This document shows, piece by piece, positions 45,977-56,991 of a stretch of DNA of 64,000 nucleotides. Location: the NCBI RefSeq assembly GCF_004769525.1, contig NZ_RQFT01000008.1, positions 248,001 through 312,000 of the forward strand, written 5' to 3'. The number at the start of each line of letters is the position of its first letter. Position 1 is the stretch's first letter. The position numbers and the translations under genes are program-made. Origin of the DNA: Leptospira bouyouniensis (GTDB lineage: Bacteria > Spirochaetota > Leptospiria > Leptospirales > Leptospiraceae). The notes under the pieces are model-generated. The model was not told where the DNA came from. It did no database searches and saw only the letters and a program-made list of their open reading frames with translations.

Positions 45977-46747
45977 TCAATCCTTTATCAAATAAATAGA
46001 GATAGTTGATTGAGATTCATCATTTTTTTCTGAATTTGAATTTCTAATATCTCGTTCTGCTATCAAAGATTGAATTTTATTTTCATCAATAGATTCTTTT
46101 TTTAAAATCTGTCTAATTTCATCAAATCGACGTTTTACTAATCTCGTTTGGTAAGAAATATCTCCTGAAGTATGTGATTTCCCTATCAGAACAATTTTGA
46201 AACTGATTTCAGATTTAAGAATTTCTTTTGATAATGAAATTATTTTTTCTATGGATTCTTCTGACAACGTATGGTCATCTGGTGGGAATTGAATGGAGTA
46301 GATTGGGTTTGGACTTCCATTGGAGTGCCAAAATGATAATTTAGAATGCGCATCGAGATTGTTACCTCGTGATTGTAGTGCCTCTAATACTACTTTTTTG
46401 GGGCAACTGACAAGTGTATCAGTAGATGAATTGAATGAAAATAAAAAACCCAAAGTTGTGAAAATAATATCCCAAGGTTTGGCAAAAGAACTTGATTCAA
46501 CAATAAAATTGTCAGATGGATTAATACCATTCTCTTTGTTCACATTGTGCTCTAAAATGGGTAACAAAAATAACACGCGATAGGTCCTAATTTCTGTATT
46601 AACATCACAACCATTTGGCGTGGCGATTGGAATGTGTTTTCGTTTTTCAAGAGGGATTCCGCGCCAAGCACAAGACGTAGAAACTACGTTTATCACAATA
46701 AAAAAAATAAGGATTTTGAAATTCACTTTGTTAAAATGGATCATCAT
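45977..46747 (-). CDS. OmpA-like lipoprotein
   Basis: From ATG 46747 a 256-residue lipoprotein with signal VNVVSTSC. The C-terminal 110 residues look like an OmpA/Pal peptidoglycan-binding domain: IYSIQFPPDDHTLSEESIEKIISLSKEI, KIVLIGKSHTSGD and YQTRLVKRRFDEIRQILKKESID, which follow 'i.F.....l......l...a..l....i.i.GhtD..G...yn..ls..Ra..v...l'. The D of the usual GHTD and the R of the ligand pocket are not both evident. It is probably anchored in the outer membrane. A longer start at 46786 is less likely. Confidence 0.7.
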   Translation of the reverse strand: MMIHFNKVNFKILIFFIVINVVSTSCAWRGIPLEKRKHIPIATPNGCDVNTEIRTYRVLFLLPILEHNVNKENGINPSDNFIVESSSFAKPWDIIFTTLGFLFSFNSSTDTLVSCPKKVVLEALQSRGNNLDAHSKLSFWHSNGSPNPIYSIQFPPDDHTLSEESIEKIISLSKEILKSEISFKIVLIGKSHTSGDISYQTRLVKRRFDEIRQILKKESIDENKIQSLIAERDIRNSNSEKNDESQSTISIYLIKD

Positions 46748-46921
46748 AAGGAAACCTTTCCATTCCGCAAACCAGTTGGAAACCATTTTAACACCGAAAG
46801 GGTTGTTACATTATATTTTTTATTCAGTATTAGTAAATTCCCTATTTAATTCAAAAATTTGAATGAAATGAAACATGAATTTAACCTGGAAATAAATTTA
46901 CGAAACTAACTACATAGTATT

Positions 46922-49173
46922 ATGCGTGTTCTATTCATAGTTATCATTTTACCTCTATTATTTTTTTGCAAACCACCAGAGCTTACCAATGGTTGTGACC
47001 CAAAATCAAAATCATATTTATTAGGAACACTGATTCGGTTTGCCATTTCCGACAGCTCTCCTTCTTGTTTACCTGCTTTCCTCCCTTTCGATATTGATTA
47101 CTGGGGAGTTTTCGGTGGAAGTGCCACTGTAAACTCGATGGAAATTTACGGCAATGAACTGATTCTAGGTGGTTCCTTTACTACCTTGGGTCCAAATGTT
47201 GGTTCGACCTATTATCTCGATACAATCACAGGGAAAATTGTATCTCATTCCGATTGTCCTTTTTTAAAACTAAATGCTGCGGCAAGGTCAGTCGTTTCAG
47301 ATGGAAATGGTGGATATTATGTTGCTGGGAATTTTTCTCACGTAAGAGGAATTCCAATACAAAATATTGTCCATATATTAGCTAACTGCAATATTGATTT
47401 TACTTTTTCGCCAAATCCTGGTTCACCTCCTAATATTTATTCAATGGTAATGTTTGGCGACAAATTGTACATAGGTGGGGTGTTCAATTCATGGGATGGA
47501 AATACCAAAAACAATTTGGTAGCAATCAACAGATTTACAGGTGCACTAGAATCTTTTACCATGGATACAAATTCAGCTGTGGAAAAACTTTTGGTGTACG
47601 ACCAAAAATTATACATAGCTGGTCAATTCGGAACAGTGAATGGATTTCCTCGTGATCGAATCGCAAGAATTGATTTAGTTAGTTCTACTCTTGATAGTTT
47701 TGTACCATCTTCAGCACTCAACAGTACGGTTCGTGCATTGGCAATTGGAACTATCTCTGGATCACCTGCAATTGTGTAGGAGGTGCATTCACAACACCTA
47801 GAAATAATGCCTTTGCTCTTGATTTAAGTGGAACCTTACTCGCATGGAATCCAAATTTCAATGGCATTGTCGATGCGATTGCTGTCTCCGGTGATAAAGT
47901 TTATGTCGGTGGTTCGTTCACTGCAGTGAATGGAGGAACTGCAAGGACAAATTTTGCTGTGGTTGATTCAAATTCAGGCACCGACATAGGCACTAATTTT
48001 GCTGTGAACGGAAACGTTCACCAAGTCATCGAATCAAACGGTCAAATTTATTTGTTCGGTTCATTTACTTCCATATTAGGTTCCACAAGGAATTACGGTG
48101 CTAGTCTCGATTCTAATACAAACACTCTAAGGGAATGGAATCCAAATTTTTTGAGTCCTTTCCCCTACCCTTCTGCGGCATCTGGATTCTCATTGGATGG
48201 AAGCCGCATAATGATTCCAGGTGTGATAGGCACAGTCAATTATGTCAATCGATCAAACATTGCATCTGTTAATTTGACCACAGGAATTCCTTCAAATTGG
48301 TCACCTTCCATTGATAATGAAGTGAGCGTTCTTCATATCAAAAGGGACCATTTATTTCTTGGAGGATCTTTTACAACAATTAGTGGACAATCTAGAACGC
48401 GATTGGCAGCGTTTCGACTTCCATCTTTCGAACTTTCCTCATTCAATCCAGTCATCCCAACTGGTAGCGTTACAAACTTGATATCTGATGATAACAATTT
48501 TTATTTTGGCGGAACATTTGGTACGGTTAGTGGACAAACAAGAAATAATGCTGCCGCTTATACTTTAGATAATTTTAATCTGACAAATTGGACGCCTAAT
48601 CCGAATAACCAAGTGAGTACGATGTTTGATTTAGGCGAAAGCATTTTATTAGGTGGTCTTTTTACCACAGCGGGAGGGAGTGCTTCAAATTTCATTCGAG
48701 CAGTTAATAAATCTGATGGTTTAGCAATCAACATCCCAACGAATTTTCCTGACTCTGATGTTTCTGGATTTGCCTCTTATAATGATATCATTTATGTTGG
48801 TGGAAACTTTTCTACAGTTGGTGGATCATCTAATCAGTATTTGGCTAGTTTTAGAAAGGCGACAGGAGTTTTTGATTCCAACAAATTTCAATTAAATGGT
48901 GGTGTTTTTTATAATATGTTCATTTCTAATGAAGGTTTAATGGTTTTACATGGTGCTTTCACATCTGTCAATTCAACGAACGCATCTGGTACTGTATTTA
49001 TCAACCTTAACACAAATCAAATTAAAGCATGGGATATTTCCCAAACAGGTGTTACAACCAACCAAAAACGATTTGGGAATTATTTATTCATTTGCGGAAA
49101 TATTACAGAAAAAGGAAACCAACCTTACAATGGTTACCATCGTATAAATCTTCCTAATCTAGAATCATTCTAA
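46922..49173 (+). pseudogene. Beta-propeller lipoprotein gene broken by a frameshift
   Basis: The first frame (46922-47779) begins with a lipoprotein signal (LLFFC). It has repeated blades of the type 'ly.gG.F.....g....n.a.....tG....w.P'. It stops at TAG 47777-47779, but frame 1 continues at once from 47776 with VGGAFTTPRNNAFALDLSG and runs through five or more further blades to 49173. One missing base (or two extra) in AATTGTGTAGG joins both, giving about 751 codons. The blades resemble delta-60 or WD-like surface propellers. A restart at ATG 47926 would give a signal-less fragment. Either a real mutation or an assembly error. Confidence 0.8.
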
Positions 49174-49287
49174 CTAAAATACGAGGGAAAGCGAAAAATT
49201 TTCTTAAAAAATCACATCATGATTAAAATTTTACTACACCATTAAGTCATATAGGATACCCTGTATACTATATGGAGAAACTCGATC

Positions 49288-50499
49288 ATGAAACGAATTT
49301 TAGTTTTAGGTAGCAATTTTGCGGGTGTAACGGCTGCCATTTCTGTGAAAAGAAAACTCGGGAACGAAGTAGAAGTCATCGTTATATCACCAACATCAAA
49401 TTTTTTATATGTCCCTTCCCTGATTTGGGTTCCATTTGGAGTTCGAAAAGTAAAGGATATTACATTTGCCGTACAGCCAATGTTACATGCTAAAGGAGTC
49501 AAATTCATTCAGGACCGGGCAACAAAAGTAATTCCTGATCGAAATATTGTAATAACCGCATCAAATGGTGAAATAAGTTATGATTATCTAGTCGTTGCAA
49601 CAGGTGCTTCGCTTAACTTTGATATATTGCCAAATTTAAATCCAAAAGACAATATGATACAATGTATAGTCACACCCGAATTGGCTGAAAAATCAGCGAT
49701 TGCTTTTGAAGAAATTGTAAAAAACCCCGGTCCAGTTGTTGTCGCAGCAACCCAAGGGGCAAGTTGTATGGGTGCAGCCTATGAATATTTATTTAACTTG
49801 GATAAATATCTAAGGAAAAGAGGTGTCCGTGATCAAGTGGAGATCACTTGGGTAACACCCGAACCATTTTTAGGACATTTTGGTATCGGTGGAATTTGGG
49901 GTGGGCAAAAAATGTTAGAAATTTTTATGAAACTTTACGGCATCAAATGGTTTACAAATGCTACGATTAAAAAAATAGAAAAAGAAAAAATAACGTTAGG
50001 TGATAATACTGAAATTTCTTACAAAATGTCCATGATGATCCCACCTTTTTTAGGTGCAGATGTAATGAAAAATTCTCCTGAACTTGTGGATGAAAAAGGT
50101 TTTGTAGTTACAAATGACGGATATCAACATATAAAATTTAAAAATGTTTATGCTGCTGGTCTTGCAGTGGAAGTGATAACTCCTTTTCCAAAATGTGCTG
50201 CACCATTTGGAGTACCAAAAACAGGATTTCCTTCCGATGTTATGGGTAAAATTGTCGCAGAAAATATTAAAAACGATATCAAAGGAAATGGAAAATTCAA
50301 AACGATGCCATTTGGTAAAATCCCAGGTATTTGCATCATGGATGCAGGGGAAAAAGAAGTTTGGATCCTGACTAACCATTTATTCAAACCGAGACAATTT
50401 GAAATCATGATTCCAAATCTATTCTATAATTTTGGTAAAATAATTTTAGAGAAGTACATGTTGTGGAAAAATAAAAAGGGACTTGTTCAACTTCCTTAA
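49288..50499 (+). CDS. sqr: Sulfide:quinone oxidoreductase-like flavoprotein
   Basis: SQR oxidises sulfide to polysulfide and passes electrons to quinone at the membrane. The 403-residue protein opens with the FAD-binding motif VLGSNFAGVTAAI and has LVVATGASL and NVYAAG for the second nucleotide site. Three Cys stand at the redox positions: Cys126 (MIQCIV), Cys160 (QGASCMGAAYEY) and Cys349 (PGICIMDAGE), and the GAPKTG-like block reads GVPKTGFPSD. The end FEKYxL fits EKYMLW, the membrane-binding C-terminus. It has no signal peptide. A related NDH-2 activity is less likely because of the three Cys. It appears monocistronic. Confidence 0.88.
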   Translation: MKRILVLGSNFAGVTAAISVKRKLGNEVEVIVISPTSNFLYVPSLIWVPFGVRKVKDITFAVQPMLHAKGVKFIQDRATKVIPDRNIVITASNGEISYDYLVVATGASLNFDILPNLNPKDNMIQCIVTPELAEKSAIAFEEIVKNPGPVVVAATQGASCMGAAYEYLFNLDKYLRKRGVRDQVEITWVTPEPFLGHFGIGGIWGGQKMLEIFMKLYGIKWFTNATIKKIEKEKITLGDNTEISYKMSMMIPPFLGADVMKNSPELVDEKGFVVTNDGYQHIKFKNVYAAGLAVEVITPFPKCAAPFGVPKTGFPSDVMGKIVAENIKNDIKGNGKFKTMPFGKIPGICIMDAGEKEVWILTNHLFKPRQFEIMIPNLFYNFGKIILEKYMLWKNKKGLVQLP

Positions 50500-50573
50500 G
50501 GATAGAAGAAATATTCCTTTGTTTATAGAGTAACAATTCCAAAAATGGTCTAGAGAATTTTTCCTAGACCATC

Positions 50574-52622
50574 ATGTATTTGAAAATTTGGATTTTGTTT
50601 CTGTGTTTTTTTTCTTTATCTCACTGTAAATACAATGGAGAATCTAATTTAAATCCAATTGTCAAAAATGGAATGATTGATTTGTCAAACATTCATTTCG
50701 ATAACCAAACTTCCATTCCACTTTCTGGTGATTGGGAATTCCACTGGAACACATTTGTCACACCAGTTTCAATTCAAAGTCCAATCCAATCTACAGTATT
50801 AACCAACACTCTGGCTCCAGAAAATGAAAAAGAATATTTGGGTATCGGTAAACGATGGAAAGATATTCATTTTGGAAAGGGTTATGCAACTTATCAAGTC
50901 AAATTGATTTTACCAGAAACTTCAAATAAAAATATATTCGCAGTTAGGTTTTTCCAAACTGGTGGCGCAGCTATGCGAGTCTTTGTAAATGGCAAAGAAT
51001 CTTTAACACTTGGGAAAGTCGGAATCGATAAAACATCTATGGAACCTACAAGGAGTTCAGGCATTCTGATAATACCGAATCCAACTAACGTTGTAAATCT
51101 TATGGTCCATATATCGAATTTTCATCACGATGATGGTTCATTTTGGTATGCTCCAAAATTTGGCCTATATAAAAATATACAAAATAATTTTATCAAAGAA
51201 TTAGCACTAGATACTTTATTATCAGGTGCTTTATTCTTTATGGCATTTTATCATTTTGTTTTATTCTTTTTCAGACGTACTAAAAAATTAATTTTATTTT
51301 TCGGTTTATTTAGTATCACGACAGCTCTTCACTCACTTTCATTAAATGGTGATGTTTTATATTATTTGATTCCATCTATCTCTTATAGAATTGCTTTTTC
51401 ACTTTCTCTCATTTTTTATCTCGCGATGCCATTTTATCTATATTTTTTATCGGAATTGTTTCCATCTCAGTTTTCTAAACCTATTCTAAGGGTATTTTCA
51501 ACGATTTGTTTCCTTTTATATTTATTTGTTATTTTAGGACCTACTGAATTGGGTTCACAAACAACATTCATTGGACTTGTTTTTTCAATTTTGGGTTTGG
51601 TTTATTCTGCGATTTGTTTGTTCAGAAGTGCTTTAAAAAAGGAAGCTCTATCTATTATTTTATTTCTCATTCAAGTATTTTTACTTTTTAGTGCGATTAA
51701 TGATACGTTGTATTTATATGGCATCTTTCAATATGCTTTGATTTTAAAATATTCATATCTATCAACAGTTTTATTTCAATCATTACTCCTTGCTTCCTTT
51801 TTTACAAAAACTTTTATCAAAAATGAAACTCTTAAAAATGAACTCTCTGCCTTAAACGAATCACTCGAACAAACCGTAATTCTGCGAACAAAAGATTACA
51901 AAGAGGCCAAACAAAATGCTGAAGAAGCAAATAAATGGAAAGATAAATTCATATCACTCGTTGCCCACGACCTCAGATCACCATTGAGTACCGTCTATTC
52001 AGCATTAATGTTAACTAATGATGCAGATACAACTGAAGAAGATAAAAAACACATTTTTAAGCAAGTTTATACTATTTTGGAAAATGCAATGTCAACCGTT
52101 GAACATTTGCTAAACCTTAATCGTTTTCAAATTGATAAAGGTCAAATTCGTTTAAATCTATCAAATAATTTCATCAACGAACGATTAACACAAGTAATAG
52201 AGTCTTTTACTTTTGATTTACAAAAAAAATCTTTGGTAATCGAGAATTCGATTCCAGACACAGCTCAAGTCTATGCTGATTCTTCAATCCTACTTGAAAT
52301 TCTTCGTAACTTAGTAGCAAACGCGATAAAGTTTAGCCACCCACAAGGTAAAATTCAATTCAGCTTTTCAGAAACTACAGACACATCTATAATCGCTATC
52401 AAAGACCGAGGGACAGGAATTTCCACTGAACAACAAAAACTATTGTTCAATGAACCAATGAGTTTACCAGGAACTATGGGTGAAAAAGGTTTTGGTATCG
52501 GTCTTAAGTTATGTTTTGAATTGATGAGATTACATAATGGAAATATACAAGTAGAATCGGAATCTGATCAAGGTAGTTCATTTCTCTTAGAGTTTCCAAG
52601 AAAAAAATCCAACCAAGATTAA
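50574..52622 (+). CDS. 7TM-DISM sensor histidine kinase (lipoprotein-type N-terminus)
   Basis: A 682-residue sensor. A signal ending LSHC may be lipidated. Residues 30-210 form a periplasmic beta-sandwich resembling the 7TMR-DISM extracellular domain (IPLSGDWEFHWN, MRVFVNGKESLTLG). Seven membrane helices span about 215-410, then a coiled coil and the HisKA H-box AHDLRSPLSTVYSAL with His465. The HATPase domain has LRNLVANAIKFSHPQG (N), KDRGTGIS (G1) and GEKGFGIGLKLCFELMRLHNG (G2). All catalytic boxes are intact. No response regulator is adjacent. It lies 74 bases after the SQR-like gene. Confidence 0.92.
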   Translation: MYLKIWILFLCFFSLSHCKYNGESNLNPIVKNGMIDLSNIHFDNQTSIPLSGDWEFHWNTFVTPVSIQSPIQSTVLTNTLAPENEKEYLGIGKRWKDIHFGKGYATYQVKLILPETSNKNIFAVRFFQTGGAAMRVFVNGKESLTLGKVGIDKTSMEPTRSSGILIIPNPTNVVNLMVHISNFHHDDGSFWYAPKFGLYKNIQNNFIKELALDTLLSGALFFMAFYHFVLFFFRRTKKLILFFGLFSITTALHSLSLNGDVLYYLIPSISYRIAFSLSLIFYLAMPFYLYFLSELFPSQFSKPILRVFSTICFLLYLFVILGPTELGSQTTFIGLVFSILGLVYSAICLFRSALKKEALSIILFLIQVFLLFSAINDTLYLYGIFQYALILKYSYLSTVLFQSLLLASFFTKTFIKNETLKNELSALNESLEQTVILRTKDYKEAKQNAEEANKWKDKFISLVAHDLRSPLSTVYSALMLTNDADTTEEDKKHIFKQVYTILENAMSTVEHLLNLNRFQIDKGQIRLNLSNNFINERLTQVIESFTFDLQKKSLVIENSIPDTAQVYADSSILLEILRNLVANAIKFSHPQGKIQFSFSETTDTSIIAIKDRGTGISTEQQKLLFNEPMSLPGTMGEKGFGIGLKLCFELMRLHNGNIQVESESDQGSSFLLEFPRKKSNQD

Positions 52623-52793
52623 ATCACGCAATTATCCCATTTGATCAATTCATTGATCAGTAAATTTCGCTACGTACATATCCGATTATTGAAAAGTGAA
52701 CATAATAAACATTTAGATAGTGATTGTTTGGTTATGAAATATATTGAACTATTTACTGAGAATCTAAAACTTGAAAGAAAAGGGAGCTGCTGA

Positions 52794-55700
52794 ATGAAGA
52801 AAGTTGCTGTTGCATTAGTTTCCTTATTTTTATTTTCCTGCTCATTCCCAACAATATCTAGAAGTCCGTTGGACTATTTTGCGTTTCTTCGAATTTTTAC
52901 AGGACCACAATTTACAGGGCATTCTATTGGAGGTGCGGTTTCTGGTTTATTACCGAATACTTCAGTAACGTTAATAAATTCTGGGGAATCAATTACAATA
53001 TCCTCAGATGGAAATTTTACATTTCCAACTAAATTAAGCACAGGTCAAAGTTATAATGTTACCTTTTCAACAAATGGAGTGGGATTGTCTTGTTCTATTG
53101 CGAATGCTCAAGGAATCGTACAAAATGTTTCAATAACAAATGTTAGCGTTACGTGTGGAACTGGACCCGGATTTTATGAAATAGGTGTAAATGTTTCAGG
53201 ACTTAGCGGCATGATCTCCGTCCAAAACAATGGAATCGAAACATTAAACATTAACTCCAATGGTTTGGTAAAGTTTACTACGATACAACCTTCTGGAACA
53301 AATTATGCTATTACAATTACTTCGCAACCTATTGGTCTAGTTTGTTCTTTTGACAATCCATCACTTGCATTTGGCACTGTAGTAGCAACCAATGTAACTG
53401 TTTTTATCACGTGTGTATCTGGTTATATCGTCGCAGGAAATTTATTTTCAACCACTGGGACAGATCTTGGATCCAATCTAATCAACAGAAAAACCTATAT
53501 CAGAACATTTGCTGGATCCTTCCCAACTAACAATGGTGGTGCTGGTGTTAGTTCAGGTCCAGCAGTTGCAAGCGCAATGCCAACTTCAGCAAGGTTTAAC
53601 AATCCAAGTATGTTGGCTACAGATACAAATTTTATATATGTTGCTGATACAACAAATGAAGTCATTAGGAAAATTGACAAATCAACTGGTATCACAACTA
53701 TTCTTGCAGGAGGGAATACTGGTGGCGGAACGGTATGTCCGGGTGTTATTACTACTAATTGTTTGGATGGCGTAGGTAGTGCTGCACAATTCAATGGACT
53801 CGTTGGTCTCACAACGAATGGTAACAATTTATTTGTATTAGAATTAAACGGAAATCGAATTCGAGTTGTCAACTTAGCAACAGCAACTGTTTCCACATTT
53901 GCCGGTTCTGGAAGTGTTGGCTCGACGGATAATACATCAGGTATTCTTGCATCATTTAACAACCCTACTTGGATTTCCTTACATAATGGAATGTTCTACA
54001 TAGTAGACAGAGGCAATTGCACAATCAGAACCTTAAACCCAACTACTTCAGCAGTGTCTACTCTTGCTGGTAGCGCAGGTTTATGTAATTTTGCAAATAG
54101 CCCGATCGGAACAAATGCTCGGTTTGTTTCACCACTTGCGATTGTTGGAATAGGAAGTTATCTTTATGTGACTGATATAGGTCCGGGTGGTGGTTATAAA
54201 ATTAGAAGGATCTCCTTAACTGGTACAAATGCTGTTGATACAATTGCAGGAGATGGTGTGCAAGCTTCAACAGATGGTTTTGGAACTAATGCCCAATTTA
54301 ATGACCCTCACGGCATTACAACTGACGGAACAAATTTGTTCATATCGGAATGGTCTGGACATCGCATTCGTCATCTCAATCTTACGAACAATCAGGTGAT
54401 CACACTTGTAGGTGGTATATCTGGTTATTCTGATAACACCAGTGGGAATGGTTTATTGAACTTCCCAGGTTATGTAACTACAGATGGAACAAAAGTTTAC
54501 ATAGCTGATCGAGGGAACCATGCCATCCGATTTTTAGAACCTTCTGAAATCTTAAAATACAACTTTGATGGGAATCCGGATGATTCCATTGGAACTAATC
54601 ATGGAATTCTTAATGGATCGCCTATATTAACAACAGATGAAAATGGATTGTCTAATGGAGCCTATGAGTTTAATGGTTCAACCGATTACATAACCTCCTC
54701 TGGACTTTTAACACAAAATATTGATAATATCACTTTTTCTGCATGGGTTCATTCTTCTGTGAACAATTCCAATCAATTCATTATGTACAATGGATTAGGT
54801 GGAGCAAATGGTTATGGAATACGTATTAATGCAACAGGAAGTTTACAAATTTCATTAGGTGCAGTAATGGATAGTCCTTCTACAACGATGAAATTACCAC
54901 TAAATAGATGGACACATATTGCAGTGAGAAGGTTATCAAATAACTGGCAAATTTTTATCAATGGTATATCAGATGGTATTGTTTTTTCAACAAATCCGAT
55001 TCAACCTTTGGCAACTAGCACCTTCAAAGTGGGAGATGCAGGGAATGGATATTTCTTCAAAGGAAAAATTTCGAATGTGCAATTTTTTAACGGCGCCCTA
55101 GATGACGATTCCATCCAAAAATTGGCGATCCAAGTACCTTCCGGATTGATTTCATATTTTCCATTCAATGGAAATGGTAAAGATTATGGAAATTTTTCTA
55201 ACAATCTTACAAATTATGGTGCCGCGATTACAAATGATAGAAACGGCTTCCCAAATTCAGCTTATTATTTTAATGGAACGAACTACCTGCAAAAAACTAA
55301 CCCAAATGGTTTGCCCATTGGTGGGAGTAGTCGTACTATCTGTGCTTGGTTCAATACATCGAATAACATTGGCCAATATATCATAAGTTTTGGAACTCCA
55401 ATTATATCAACTGGAAACGGGTTGGTTATAGTTCCACCTGTTATTGGTATGTTTGGTTGGAATGACGATGCAAACATATCACATGAGGATTTTAGAAACC
55501 AATGGATTCATTTATGTGGTGTTTATGATGGAGCAACTCAATTTGTTCACTTATACGAAAACGGAACACTCCGGCACTCAGAATTAAAAGCTTCATGGTC
55601 AACAGGAGTTAGTACTAATTTAGACATTGGTCGTCTTATCACGGCTACTGGATACTTTTCTGGTGATATTGATGATGTTAGGATATATGACAGGCCACTA

Positions 55701-56498
55701 ACCGTTTCGGAAATACGTGCACTTTCGGGTCCATATCCAACACAAGTAAGTACTTGGAACCAAACAGTGACTAGCAGTAGTTTAAAATTTTTTCTATTAC
55801 CTGAGAGTGCTGTATTTGGAGCAGGTGGTTGCAATGGCGGAGTCAATTGTGTTGGGGTTTGGAATGATCGTAGTGGAAATAATTTTCACGTAAGCCAAGT
55901 TAGTGCAGCATCTCAACCAAGCTACAGTTTAACCGGTATTAACGGGAAACCTGGAATTCGATTTTTTGGAATCGCTTCAACTTATCTATCAACAGCATGT
56001 GTTCCAGAATTATTAAGTACAAATAATACCATCTTTGCTGTGTTTAATGATCTCGGTATGTCAGGTAGTGATGGAATTTTTCATAATGGTGCAAAACTTT
56101 TGTATTTACCAGATAATGGACCAGATAATAATCTTAGTTTATTTGATCTCCAACTCAACAATGCAAAAGTTATTTCTTCTCTCGCATATAATACCACGGG
56201 AGAAAATGTTCTCATGTCTCTAGATTATAATGGAACAACAGGGAATATTTATAAATTTGGTGCAACTGTCAGTTCAATTCCCATATCGGGTTCATCTTAT
56301 AACTGTGCAATATATGACCTAAGTATTGGCAGATACACCTGGAATTCTGGAATTTACCCAAATAACGGTGATTATTTGGATGGAAATATTGGAGATTTCA
56401 TTTATTTTGACCAACTACTTTCTCAAAGTGATAGAGAACTTGTTGAATGTTATTTATCTAACAAATACAATTTGAAGGTTGGACATGTTTGTCCGTAA
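52794..56498 (+). CDS. Large lipoprotein with NHL repeats and LamG-type domains
   Basis: A 1234-residue exported protein. The signal ends FLFSC (lipid Cys at about 16). Residues 40-230 hold three related beta-modules (GAVSGLLPNTSVTLINSGES and GVNVSGLSGMISVQNNG). Residues 240-590 hold NHL-type propeller repeats (ADTTNEVIRKID, NRIRVVNLATATV, DRGNHAIRF). Then two concanavalin/LamG-like modules follow (YEFNGSTDYITSSG ... FKGKISNVQFFNGALDD; YYFNGTNYLQKTN ... SGDIDDVRIYDRPL) and a third jelly-roll from about 985. It is likely a surface adhesin or glycan-binding protein. GGGAG precedes ATG 52794. Confidence 0.88.
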   Translation: MKKVAVALVSLFLFSCSFPTISRSPLDYFAFLRIFTGPQFTGHSIGGAVSGLLPNTSVTLINSGESITISSDGNFTFPTKLSTGQSYNVTFSTNGVGLSCSIANAQGIVQNVSITNVSVTCGTGPGFYEIGVNVSGLSGMISVQNNGIETLNINSNGLVKFTTIQPSGTNYAITITSQPIGLVCSFDNPSLAFGTVVATNVTVFITCVSGYIVAGNLFSTTGTDLGSNLINRKTYIRTFAGSFPTNNGGAGVSSGPAVASAMPTSARFNNPSMLATDTNFIYVADTTNEVIRKIDKSTGITTILAGGNTGGGTVCPGVITTNCLDGVGSAAQFNGLVGLTTNGNNLFVLELNGNRIRVVNLATATVSTFAGSGSVGSTDNTSGILASFNNPTWISLHNGMFYIVDRGNCTIRTLNPTTSAVSTLAGSAGLCNFANSPIGTNARFVSPLAIVGIGSYLYVTDIGPGGGYKIRRISLTGTNAVDTIAGDGVQASTDGFGTNAQFNDPHGITTDGTNLFISEWSGHRIRHLNLTNNQVITLVGGISGYSDNTSGNGLLNFPGYVTTDGTKVYIADRGNHAIRFLEPSEILKYNFDGNPDDSIGTNHGILNGSPILTTDENGLSNGAYEFNGSTDYITSSGLLTQNIDNITFSAWVHSSVNNSNQFIMYNGLGGANGYGIRINATGSLQISLGAVMDSPSTTMKLPLNRWTHIAVRRLSNNWQIFINGISDGIVFSTNPIQPLATSTFKVGDAGNGYFFKGKISNVQFFNGALDDDSIQKLAIQVPSGLISYFPFNGNGKDYGNFSNNLTNYGAAITNDRNGFPNSAYYFNGTNYLQKTNPNGLPIGGSSRTICAWFNTSNNIGQYIISFGTPIISTGNGLVIVPPVIGMFGWNDDANISHEDFRNQWIHLCGVYDGATQFVHLYENGTLRHSELKASWSTGVSTNLDIGRLITATGYFSGDIDDVRIYDRPLTVSEIRALSGPYPTQVSTWNQTVTSSSLKFFLLPESAVFGAGGCNGGVNCVGVWNDRSGNNFHVSQVSAASQPSYSLTGINGKPGIRFFGIASTYLSTACVPELLSTNNTIFAVFNDLGMSGSDGIFHNGAKLLYLPDNGPDNNLSLFDLQLNNAKVISSLAYNTTGENVLMSLDYNGTTGNIYKFGATVSSIPISGSSYNCAIYDLSIGRYTWNSGIYPNNGDYLDGNIGDFIYFDQLLSQSDRELVECYLSNKYNLKVGHVCP

Positions 56499-56677
56499 GC
56501 CAAAAATCCAATAAATTAATGCATTTATTTTTAAGAATCTCGTGATTTGAATGTTGCTAGATTTGTAGAAGGCTAAGGTAACTTGGAAATTTGTGAAAAC
56601 AAAAAGAACAAACTACATTAGTATTTCTTATCAAAATACCTTTGTCAGTTTGTTCAATCAATGCTAATTCAGAATCT

Positions 56678-56941
56678 TTAATTCCAATTATTAGTTTTTG
56701 GTTTTGCAATATTCACTTTCATTTCACGGTTTAATATATTTTTTCCGTTTAAATCGCTAATTGCTTTATCCGCTTCATTGCGGTCTTTCATTTCGATAAA
56801 ACCAAAACCTTTTGACCCGCCAGTATACTGGTCAGTGATGATTTTAGCAGAAGAAACTGCACCATGAACTGAAAAAAGTTCGTTTAATTTAGTTTCCGTC
56901 ATTTCGTATGATAGGTTTCCTACATAGATGTTTGTTGACAT
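56678..56941 (-). CDS. RRM-type RNA-binding protein
   Basis: A single RNA-recognition motif of 87 residues: RNP2 IYVGNL (residues 5-10) and RNP1 KGFGFIEM (44-51), with the flanking TETKLNELFSVHGAVSSAKI and KAISDLNGKNI helices. Such small glycine-poor RRM proteins are found in cyanobacteria and spirochaetes and bind single-stranded RNA. The role here is unknown. A long leader (56942 to about 57240) may carry its promoter and a direct-repeat copy. Confidence 0.93.
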   Translation of the reverse strand: MSTNIYVGNLSYEMTETKLNELFSVHGAVSSAKIITDQYTGGSKGFGFIEMKDRNEADKAISDLNGKNILNREMKVNIAKPKTNNWN

Positions 56942-56975
56942 GTGATGTCCTTATTAGTTTAATTTGACTCTGAAA

Positions 56976-56991
56976 TTTAATGGATTAAAAA
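56976..56991 (+). repeat. Direct repeat copy 1 (TTTAATGGATTAAAAA)
   Basis: Sixteen bases identical to a second copy at 57239-57254. This copy sits 35 bases upstream of the RRM start codon. Confidence 0.5.
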
